The notes under the pieces were generated by a model. It saw only the letters and a list, made by a program, of their open reading frames with translations. It was not told the origin of the DNA and searched no databases. From assembly GCA_018268715.1 (NCBI GenBank), contig JAFDVZ010000003.1, positions 346,545-410,544 on the forward strand: a DNA stretch of 64,000 nt. The letters run 5' to 3'. Positions 45,955 through 53,620 of this stretch are shown one piece after another (the first letter of the stretch is position 1; each line of letters starts with the position of its first letter). A program made the translations under genes and the position numbers. The stretch comes from Acidobacteriota bacterium. GTDB lineage: Bacteria > Acidobacteriota > Terriglobia > Bryobacterales > Bryobacteraceae.

Positions 45955-46581
45955 TCAGATCTGCTCGGGCTGTCCTTGCAGACGCCGGATCCGGATCTCG
46001 ATCCTCTCGAGGCGGTTCCGCCATTGGCGGGTGGCGGCGGCGATCTGACTGCGTAGGCGGAGTATTTCCTGTTTGACTTCAGCGATCGAACGGCTAGTCT
46101 CTTCGGTGACCGCCGGGGGCGTCTCAAAACCATGACGGCGAAGGGCGGCAAGGATCTCGTCACGAGTGATAGGGCCGAGACGCCGGACCGCGCGGCGAAA
46201 ATCCATCTCGACAAGGCTCCGAATGGTGCTGCAGCCTGCCTTGCGCAGGGCGTTGCGGGCCCGGCCGGAGAGAGCCAGATCCTCGATGGGCGAGTCGAGG
46301 CCAATGGCGCCGGACCAGGCTTCCTCGGGACGCGGCATTTCCAGGGTTCGGGCGACTCGAAGGACGGTCACTTCAATGGTGGGTGTGGACAGGCCGAAAT
46401 CGTGGGCGATGTCGCGCATGCTCTTGCCCTCGAGCACGTGGGCGACGAAGGCGTTCCAGGATGGCTCGTCGATGAAGGGCGGTCGGGTTCCCGCAGCTCG
46501 GCGAGCGTGCCGTTGACGTAATGCGGCGGCCCGTTCGCCTCTCATGACCGTGGAGAGAAGGCGGACCGGCGGGCTGCCCAT
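45955..46581 (-). CDS. HTH plus RNA-polymerase-alpha-CTD-like protein, novel fusion
   Basis: This 208-residue protein has a basic N-terminus and, at residues about 42-80, an HTH-like segment (FVAHVLEGKSMRDIAHDFGLSTPTIEVTVLRVARTL). Residues about 98-150 strongly resemble the alpha-CTD fold: PIEDLALSGRARNALRKAGCSTIRSL, then RRLGPITRDEILAALRRHGF, as in bacterial RpoA C-termini. The end is a coiled-coil-like Arg/Glu-rich helix (165-205). It may bind DNA and mimic or engage RNA polymerase. Start uncertain; ATG 46581 or 46543. It is isolated, with about 0.7 kb of noncoding DNA upstream. Function not recognised. Confidence 0.6.
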   Translation of the reverse strand: MGSPPVRLLSTVMRGERAAALRQRHARRAAGTRPPFIDEPSWNAFVAHVLEGKSMRDIAHDFGLSTPTIEVTVLRVARTLEMPRPEEAWSGAIGLDSPIEDLALSGRARNALRKAGCSTIRSLVEMDFRRAVRRLGPITRDEILAALRRHGFETPPAVTEETSRSIAEVKQEILRLRSQIAAATRQWRNRLERIEIRIRRLQGQPEQI

Positions 46582-47652
<1,071 letters not shown>

Positions 47653-47686
47653 CTGGCAGAAAAATTCAACTCTGGAGACATCAAAT

Positions 47687-47866
47687 ATGGGATCGCATCC
47701 GACACAAGCAGTGGGCGTCAGTCTCTTTCTGGCGTCGTTCGCGGCGCTGTCCGCCGGTCTGGCGGGCGGTGGGATTCTGCTGATTCTGTTGTTCCTTGTC
47801 TTGCTGGGGGCCTCGATCGGCGTCCTGCTGAAATGCAAGGCCATGGAGAAGGCCGCCGCTGAATAG
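47687..47866 (+). CDS. Membrane microprotein in the P-II/amt operon
   Basis: This is a 59-residue protein not long enough for common ORF cut-offs. It starts at ATG 47687 with CTGGAG 8 bases upstream. Residues 9-47 are strongly hydrophobic (AVGVSLFLASFAALSAG, then GGGILLILLFLVLLGASIGVLL), i.e. two helices or one long hairpin, followed by a charged tail KCKAMEKAAAE. It sits between P-II and a second membrane microprotein, with 34 and 22 base spacers, so it is almost certainly co-transcribed with amt. I recognise no family. A modulator or subunit of the ammonium channel is a speculation. Confidence 0.6.
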   Translation: MGSHPTQAVGVSLFLASFAALSAGLAGGGILLILLFLVLLGASIGVLLKCKAMEKAAAE

Positions 47867-47888
47867 CGGATCGGCGAAGGAGATATCG

Positions 47889-48071
47889 ATGGTTGCACTC
47901 GGTCTTTTGATTACACTTGCGGGATTCCTGCTGGCCTTGATGAGCCTGGGGATGTCCTCCTCAGTGAGCGGGCGAATGGTGATGGTTCTCGCCGGGATAG
48001 CAGTCAGCCTGGTTGGAATCATTGGCGTGATCAATCGCGCCTACATGAAGAACGCGATTTGGAAGAGGTGA
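47889..48071 (+). CDS. Second membrane microprotein in the P-II/amt operon
   Basis: This is a 60-residue protein with GAAGGAGAT just upstream of ATG 47889, a good ribosome-binding site. Two hydrophobic segments (about residues 2-20, LGLLITLAGFLLALMSLG, and 28-48, RMVMVLAGIAVSLVGIIGVI) are followed by a basic tail NRAYMKNAIWKR, consistent with an inside-positive C-terminus. It overlaps a potential TTG start of amt but ends 8 bases before the preferred amt ATG. No family recognised. It and the preceding gene form a pair of small membrane proteins specific to this operon. Confidence 0.6.
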   Translation: MVALGLLITLAGFLLALMSLGMSSSVSGRMVMVLAGIAVSLVGIIGVINRAYMKNAIWKR

Positions 48072-48079
48072 CGCGAGAA

Positions 48080-49753
48080 ATGAGAAAACTCTCACTGGCA
48101 TTGACAGCGATTTGTCTGGCGGCGGTTTCGTTCGCGCAGGCGCCGGCCCCAGCGGCCGCTCCGGCGACGACTCCGGCCCCGGCGGCCGCGGCGCCTCCTC
48201 CGGCTCCGGCGGTGGTTCCGATTACGGACGCGGACCTCAAGAACGCGGCCGTTCCGACAGCGGACGCGCGCGGCAAGGGGGATCCCGACGGCGGATTGAC
48301 GGGAACGGCCGCCGACGTGGCTGTCTCCGATTCCAAAAAGGGTCTGACGGCTAGCGACCTGGTGAACCAGGTGGGTCAGAACAAGATCGCGATCAACTTC
48401 GTATGGACGCTGATCACGGGCTTCCTGGTCATGTTCATGCAGGCGGGCTTCGCGATCGTCGAAACCGGCCTGTGCCGCGCCAAGAACGCCAACCACACCA
48501 TGATGATGAACTTCATGGTGTACGGCACCGGGCTGTTGGCGTATTGGCTGATCGGCTTCGCCATCCAGATGGGCGGCGTGGGCGCGGTGGCGAACCTGGG
48601 CGGCACTCCGGTGCTAAACGGGGAATTCGCCATCACACTGTTCGGAAAACCGTTCGGGCTCTTCGGCCAGACCGGTTACTTCCTGACGCACAAGGGGACC
48701 TATGACGTCGCCGTCATGGTGATCTTCCTGTTCCAGATGGTGTTCATGGACACGGCGCTGACGATCGTGACTGGGACGGCGGCCGAGCGCTGGAAGTACT
48801 CGGCGTTTATCATCTCGTCGTTCATCATGGGCGCCTTCACGTACCCGATTTTCGCTAACTGGGCGTGGGGCGGCGGCTGGCTGGCCAACCTGGGCGCCAA
48901 CTTCGGCCTCGGCAAGGGTTACTGCGACTTCGCCGGATCGGGGGTGGTGCACGCGGTGGGCGGCATCACGGCGCTCGCCATGGGCATCCTGGTCGGGCCG
49001 CGTATCGGCAAGTATGACCGCAGCGGCCGGGCCAACGCGATTATCGGACACGACATCGTGCTGGTGCTGACCGGTTGCTTCATCCTCGCCTTCGGCTGGT
49101 TCGGATTCAATCCGGGATCGACGCTGGGCGCATCGGGCAACGGCAGCCTGCGCATTGGTTCCGTGGCGGTGAACACGATGCTCGCCGGCATGGCGGGCGG
49201 CTTCAGCGCGATGATGTACATGTGGATGCGGTACGGCAAGCCGGACGCCTCCATGAGCGGCAACGGCCTGCTGGCCGGACTGGTGGCCATCACGGCGCCT
49301 TCGGGGTTCGTGAACCCGGTGGCTTCCGTGATCATCGGCCTCATCGCCGGCGTACTGGTTTGCCTGTCGGTCGAATTCGTCGACCGGGTGATGAAGGTTG
49401 ACGATCCGGTGGGCGCGATTTCGGTGCATGGCGCCAACGGGCTGTGGGGAGTTATCTCCGTCGGCCTGTTCGCAGACGGCAAGAGCAACTTCGGCGGCTC
49501 GTGGAACGGCGTGAACGGCAGCGTCACCGGTCTGTTTTACGGCGATGCGAGCCAGTTGGTGGCGCAGTTGATCGGCGTCGCCACGCTGCTCGGATTCGTG
49601 TTCGTGTTCAGCTTCGTGGTCAACCTGGTGGTCGACGTACTCGTCGGTCAGCGCGTGGACGCCAAGATCGAGCTCGAAGGTCTGGATCTGCCGGAAATGG
49701 GCGCTCTGGGCTATCCCGAATTCGAATTGAAGTCGCGGGCGATGGGAGCGTAA
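48080..49753 (+). CDS. amt: Ammonium transporter (Amt/MEP/Rh family)
   Basis: This 557-residue protein starts at ATG 48080; an upstream TTG at 48059 would overlap the microprotein gene. A signal peptide (1-19) is followed by a long Pro/Ala-rich region (about 20-100) and then the Amt channel domain of 11 helices. Landmarks are FAIVETGLCRAKNANHTMMMNFMVYG, DFAGSGVVHAVGGITALAMG (first pore His), FGWFGFNPGSTLGASGNGSL and ISVHGANGLWGVISVGLFADG (second pore His). It conducts ammonia/ammonium into the cell and would be gated by the P-II protein encoded upstream. The signal peptide is shared with many Amt proteins. Confidence 0.95.
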   Translation: MRKLSLALTAICLAAVSFAQAPAPAAAPATTPAPAAAAPPPAPAVVPITDADLKNAAVPTADARGKGDPDGGLTGTAADVAVSDSKKGLTASDLVNQVGQNKIAINFVWTLITGFLVMFMQAGFAIVETGLCRAKNANHTMMMNFMVYGTGLLAYWLIGFAIQMGGVGAVANLGGTPVLNGEFAITLFGKPFGLFGQTGYFLTHKGTYDVAVMVIFLFQMVFMDTALTIVTGTAAERWKYSAFIISSFIMGAFTYPIFANWAWGGGWLANLGANFGLGKGYCDFAGSGVVHAVGGITALAMGILVGPRIGKYDRSGRANAIIGHDIVLVLTGCFILAFGWFGFNPGSTLGASGNGSLRIGSVAVNTMLAGMAGGFSAMMYMWMRYGKPDASMSGNGLLAGLVAITAPSGFVNPVASVIIGLIAGVLVCLSVEFVDRVMKVDDPVGAISVHGANGLWGVISVGLFADGKSNFGGSWNGVNGSVTGLFYGDASQLVAQLIGVATLLGFVFVFSFVVNLVVDVLVGQRVDAKIELEGLDLPEMGALGYPEFELKSRAMGA

Positions 49754-49757
49754 CGAA

Positions 49758-50279
49758 GTGTCATCAACGGCAATCCAGGTTGTGACGGCTACGGCGACGG
49801 CCGCGCCGGATAGTCTACGATTGCCGCCGGTTCCGTGGCGAGACCCTCACACGGTCTCGCCCGACCAACTGGCCGGCTACATCGTGACGCTTGAAAAGGC
49901 CTGCGCGGAGAATCCGACCAACGCGGATCTGCGCACGTGCCTGGGCATGGCGCACGCCATGAATTTCGACGCCTACCGTTCCATGGACGCGCTCGAGGCG
50001 GCGCGCAGCATCGATCCATCGAACTTCTTCGCGCAGCTGAAGTATTCCGAGCTGTACTACCGGCTCCGCGCGCTCGACCGGGCCGAAAAGGAAACCCTGC
50101 AAGCGCTCGAGTTGGCCGAGAACAGCTGGCATGTCTCGCTCGCTCGGAAGCAGCTGTCCGAAATCCGCCGATTGAAGCGTGAGGGGACGCAGAAGCCGGC
50201 GTGGACAAAGTCCCTGGTCTTGCCAGCGGCCGTGCTGGCCCTGCTGGTGTTGGGTTCATTCGTGGTGACTCGTCTATGA
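49758..50279 (+). CDS. TPR-like protein with C-terminal membrane anchor
   Basis: This is a 173-residue protein from GTG 49758, 4 bases after amt. Residues about 42-135 look like two or three tetratricopeptide helices: AENPTNADLRTCLGMAHAMNFDAYRSMDALEAARSIDPSNFFAQLKYSELYYRL (paired helices with P at turn). A single hydrophobic segment near residues 152-171 (LVLPAAVLALLVLGSFVVTRL) anchors it in the membrane with the repeats cytoplasmic. It probably is a scaffold. It overlaps the next small gene by 4 bases, so it belongs to the amt operon. Confidence 0.7.
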   Translation: MSSTAIQVVTATATAAPDSLRLPPVPWRDPHTVSPDQLAGYIVTLEKACAENPTNADLRTCLGMAHAMNFDAYRSMDALEAARSIDPSNFFAQLKYSELYYRLRALDRAEKETLQALELAENSWHVSLARKQLSEIRRLKREGTQKPAWTKSLVLPAAVLALLVLGSFVVTRL

Positions 50280-50425
50280 AGCATTCCTGGACTCTCTTCT
50301 TCGCCGCCGCTATCTTTGGCGGATGGGCGCTTGTGTCGAATGGCGTGCCGCTGGGCTCGGTCCTGCTGGGCATCGCGGCGGTGGCGGCCTTTAACTTCTT
50401 CAAACAGAGACGGACCGCCGAGTAA
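50276..50425 (+). CDS. Membrane microprotein
   Basis: This is a 49-residue protein from ATG 50276, overlapping the TPR gene stop (ATGA). Two hydrophobic stretches, SWTLFFAAAIFGGWALVS and VPLGSVLLGIAAVAAFNFF, precede a basic end KQRRTAE, so it is a likely two-helix hairpin with a cytoplasmic tail. The next gene, the cation antiporter, starts 5 bases later. This is the third tiny membrane protein in the operon. No family is recognised. Confidence 0.55.
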   Translation: MKHSWTLFFAAAIFGGWALVSNGVPLGSVLLGIAAVAAFNFFKQRRTAE

Positions 50426-50430
50426 CAACC

Positions 50431-51627
50431 ATGCATCCCACTCCCGAGATATCGCTGCCGCTCGCCATGCTGATCGTGTTTGGATCGGCGAAGTTGATGG
50501 CGGAGATATTCGAGCGCCTGAATCAGCCGGGAATTGTCGGCGAGATATTGGCTGGAGCTCTGATCGGACCGAGCGTATTGGGCTGGATCAGCCCGAATCC
50601 CACGCTGACGGCGCTGGCGGACCTGGGAGTAATGTTCCTCCTGTTCGGAGTGGGGCTGGAGGTCAAGGCGGCGGAGTTAGTGAAGGTTGGCGGAACGGCC
50701 ACTATCGTAGCCACGGCGGGAGTCATCGTCCCATTCTTCGCCGGCTGGGGACTGATGACGTACTGGGGCGCACCAACGCCAGAGGCGATTTTCGTCGGCG
50801 CGTCGCTGGTGGCGACAAGCGTCGGCATCACGGCGTCAGTGCTGTCCGCCAGAGGATTGCTGCACGAGGTGGCGAGCAAGATCATATTGGCGGCAGCCGT
50901 CATCGACGACGTATTGGGACTGATTGTGCTGGCCGTGGTGAGCAGCCTGAGCCGCGGCTCCATCAATATCTGGGAGATCTCGCTGACGGCGACGCTGGCG
51001 AGCGCCTTCACGGTCATCGTGGGCTATTGGGGAACACGCGCCGTAAGCCATGTAGCGCCGCGCGTGGAATCGCGACTGAGAGCCGGCGAGGTTCAGTTCA
51101 ACATGGCGATGATCCTGCTTTTTGTTCTGGCTGTGCTGGCCATGTACACGGGCGTGGCCGCGATCATCGGCGCTTTCCTGGCTGGCATGGCGCTTTCAGA
51201 ATCCGCGGGGCCGCGAGTGAGGGACCTGTCCAAGGGCGTAAATGAGCTGCTGGTGCCGTTCTTCCTGGCCGGCATCGGGTTGCATTTGGATGTGAGCGTG
51301 TTCAAGAACCGTTCCACGGTGACGCTGGCGATCATCGTTCTGGGCGTCGCGGTGGTGACAAAACTGGTGGGCTGCGGGCTTGGAGCGATTTCGCTCGGCT
51401 GGTCGAACGTGCTCAAGATCGGGCTCGGCATGGTGCCGCGCGGCGAGGTGGGGATGGTGGTTGCGCAGATCGGCCTGAGTCTGGCGGTGATCAAGCAGGA
51501 CACGTACGCGGTGGTGGTATTCATGGCCGTCGCGAGCACGATTGTCACGCCGCTGTTGCTCAAGATCGCGTTTCGCGAAGAGGCGACGCCGTCGGGTCTT
51601 CTGGAGAGCGAGTCAGGCGCTGCCTGA
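50431..51627 (+). CDS. CPA2-family cation:proton antiporter (Kef/NhaP-like)
   Basis: This 398-residue polytopic protein has about 12 hydrophobic segments and a Na+/H+ exchanger domain. The N-terminal QPGIVGEILAGALIGPS (residues 31-47) and the discontinuous-helix motif AAVIDDVLGLIVLAV (Asp-Asp near residue 154) are characteristic of CPA2 antiporters. There is no C-terminal RCK domain. It exchanges Na+ or K+ for H+, perhaps balancing charge when ammonium is taken up. It follows the microprotein gene by 5 bases, at the end of the amt operon, which makes a link to ammonium uptake likely but unproven. Confidence 0.88.
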   Translation: MHPTPEISLPLAMLIVFGSAKLMAEIFERLNQPGIVGEILAGALIGPSVLGWISPNPTLTALADLGVMFLLFGVGLEVKAAELVKVGGTATIVATAGVIVPFFAGWGLMTYWGAPTPEAIFVGASLVATSVGITASVLSARGLLHEVASKIILAAAVIDDVLGLIVLAVVSSLSRGSINIWEISLTATLASAFTVIVGYWGTRAVSHVAPRVESRLRAGEVQFNMAMILLFVLAVLAMYTGVAAIIGAFLAGMALSESAGPRVRDLSKGVNELLVPFFLAGIGLHLDVSVFKNRSTVTLAIIVLGVAVVTKLVGCGLGAISLGWSNVLKIGLGMVPRGEVGMVVAQIGLSLAVIKQDTYAVVVFMAVASTIVTPLLLKIAFREEATPSGLLESESGAA

Positions 51628-51649
51628 CCCGCTCATTCCTGGCTGGCTC

Positions 51650-53188
51650 TTACTGCGCATCGAGCATCACGATCGACTTGGCTGGCAATGTGACCTTCAA
51701 GGCTCCTGAGTCCATGCGGGCGGCGTTGAACACGGCGGGTTGCACCACCGACGGCTGATCGAACGTGTTATGTGAGCTGATGGCCGGCGCGGTGAGAATG
51801 CGCCCGCCGACCGTCGAGGGAGCAGCGCCGTCGAGTTTCACCGACACCGCGACGGCGCGGTTCGGATCCACGTTCACCAGACCAATGTGCAGGCGGCCGT
51901 CCTTGCCCCGCACGGCTGAGGCGCTGACGGCGGGCAGCGTCGAACCCTCCTTGTTATACCAGGGCGAATGCACTTCAACGGGCAGCGCCGTCGCGTCCTG
52001 GTAGGACTTATACATCTCAAAAACGTGATACGTCGGAGTTAGCACCATCTTCTCGTCCTTGGTCAGAATCATGGCCTGGAGGACGTTCACCATCTGGGCG
52101 ATGTTGGCCATCTTCACGCGCTCAGCGTGCTTGACGAAGATGTTGAAGTTGATCGCGGCCACCATGGCGTCCCGCAGGCTGTTCTGCTGGTAGAGGAAGC
52201 CGGGATTAGTCCCCGGTTCGACGTCGAACCAGTCGCCCCACTCATCCACGGCGAGCCAGACGCGCTTGGCCGGATCGTACTTGTCCATGATGGCGGAGTG
52301 GCGGGCCAGGAACGTGTCCATGCGGAGTGTGGCCTGCAGGGTCATGGCGTACTCGGTCTCATCGAAGACGGTGGCGGACCCTTTCTTCGCCCAGTCATGA
52401 GTGATGGTGTAGTAGTGCAGGCCGATGGCGTCGAAGTAGCGGCCGGCGTCGCGCATCATGACTTCCATCCAGTGGTAGTCCTCGTCGGAGGGGCCGGAGG
52501 CGGACTTCATGGTGCGGGTTCCGGCGGGCGTCTTGATGAAGGTCGAGTAGCGGCGCGTGACGTCTGCGGCGTATTCGGCGCGCATGTTGCCGCCGCAGCC
52601 CCACAGTTCGTTGCCGAGTCCGATGTAGGGGAGTTTCCAGGGAGTCTTGCGGCCGTTGGCGGCGCGTTCGTTGGCGAGCGAGCCAGCCGGAGACGTAACG
52701 TATTCCACCCACTCGGCCAGTTCACGGGGAGCGGCGGAGCCTACGTTGCCGCTGATGTAGGCTTCGGCTCCGACTAACTCGGCGAAGTCGAGGAATTCGT
52801 GGGTGCCAAACGTGTTGGGCTCCGTGACGCCGCCCCAGTGGGTGTTGATTTTCACCGGTCGTTTGGTGCGCGGACCGACGCCTTCCCGCCAGTTGTACTC
52901 ATCGGCGAAACAGCCGCCGGGCCAACGGATGACGGGCACTTTCAGGTTGCGCAGGGCCTGGAGAACATCGTTCCGATAACCGCGCGTGTTGGGGATCTTC
53001 GAGTCTTCGCCCACCCAGACTCCGCCGTAGATGCCGGCGCCCAGGTGCTCGGCGAATTGGCCGAAGAGTTGACGGTTAACCTGCGGGCCGGCCTTGTCCG
53101 CGCGGATAGAGACATCGGCGGAGGGCGGAGCCTGGGCGTTGGCGGCGGCAATGGATACGAGTAGGGCGGCGAGGGTTCGAATGGACAT
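51650..53188 (-). CDS. Secreted alpha-L-arabinofuranosidase (GH51)
   Basis: This 512-residue enzyme has a signal peptide (1-19) and the GH51 core. Near the N-terminus are VNRQLFGQFAEHLGAGIYGGV and WPGGCFADEYNW; the acid/base Glu lies in YIGLGNELWGCGG (near residue 195) and the nucleophile Glu in AVDEWGDWF (near residue 318). The C-terminal beta-sandwich includes HIGLVNVDPN. It removes terminal alpha-L-arabinofuranosyl residues from arabinan or arabinoxylan in the periplasm or outside. A feruloyl esterase is encoded about 6 kb away, and such enzymes together release ferulated arabinose side chains. It is transcribed opposite to the antiporter gene. Confidence 0.9.
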   Translation of the reverse strand: MSIRTLAALLVSIAAANAQAPPSADVSIRADKAGPQVNRQLFGQFAEHLGAGIYGGVWVGEDSKIPNTRGYRNDVLQALRNLKVPVIRWPGGCFADEYNWREGVGPRTKRPVKINTHWGGVTEPNTFGTHEFLDFAELVGAEAYISGNVGSAAPRELAEWVEYVTSPAGSLANERAANGRKTPWKLPYIGLGNELWGCGGNMRAEYAADVTRRYSTFIKTPAGTRTMKSASGPSDEDYHWMEVMMRDAGRYFDAIGLHYYTITHDWAKKGSATVFDETEYAMTLQATLRMDTFLARHSAIMDKYDPAKRVWLAVDEWGDWFDVEPGTNPGFLYQQNSLRDAMVAAINFNIFVKHAERVKMANIAQMVNVLQAMILTKDEKMVLTPTYHVFEMYKSYQDATALPVEVHSPWYNKEGSTLPAVSASAVRGKDGRLHIGLVNVDPNRAVAVSVKLDGAAPSTVGGRILTAPAISSHNTFDQPSVVQPAVFNAARMDSGALKVTLPAKSIVMLDAQ

Positions 53189-53231
53189 GGCGGTGAAGTC
53201 GCTTACATCATATCGCGAACGTTTTTTGGGA

Positions 53232-53260
53232 TTGCTTCCCTAGGCGAACTATCCTATAGT
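53232..53260 (+). promoter_or_regulatory. PadR-gene promoter with palindrome over the -10
   Basis: TTGCTT (53232) and TATAGT (53255) are spaced by 17 bases. Transcription would start near 53267, the PadR ATG, so the message is likely leaderless. ACTAT-CCT-ATAGT, a perfect inverted repeat at 53248-53260, covers the -10 box and is a plausible PadR autoregulatory operator. The divergent GH51 gene starts 79 bases away. Confidence 0.5.
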
Positions 53261-53266
53261 TTGACT

Positions 53267-53605
53267 ATGGAAGCAACCACGCGGCCCGAGATCCCTCCCG
53301 GCACGCTCTACATGCTGATTCTGAAGACGCTGGCGCGCGTGGGCGCAATGCACGGTTATGGCGTTGCGCAGCACATCCAGCAAACTTCCGATGACGTGCT
53401 GCAGGTGGAGGAAGGCTCGCTGTATCCGGCGCTGCAGAGGATGCTCGTGAAGGGGTGGGTGGCGGCCGAGTGGAAACAGTCGGAGAACAACCGACGGGCG
53501 CGCTATTACAGGCTTACGCCGCAAGGGCGCAAGCAACTGGCGCGGGAGTTGGAGCAGTACCGGCAGGTTTCGGGTGCGATCACGCGGGTGATCGAGGCGG
53601 TGTAG
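53267..53605 (+). CDS. PadR-family transcriptional regulator
   Basis: This 112-residue PadR winged-helix regulator begins at ATG 53267 (TTG 53261 is a weaker alternative). Key motifs are GTLYMLILKTLARVGAMHGYGVAQHIQ (residues about 11-37), VEEGSLYPALQRMLVKGWV with the recognition helix, and RRARYYRLTPQGRKQL (wing). The C-terminal helix dimerises. It is paired with the long permease gene 15 bases downstream; PadR-permease pairs are abundant in Acidobacteria. A palindrome over its -10 suggests autorepression. Confidence 0.92.
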   Translation: MEATTRPEIPPGTLYMLILKTLARVGAMHGYGVAQHIQQTSDDVLQVEEGSLYPALQRMLVKGWVAAEWKQSENNRRARYYRLTPQGRKQLARELEQYRQVSGAITRVIEAV

Positions 53606-53620
53606 GGAGGGGATCCAGCC

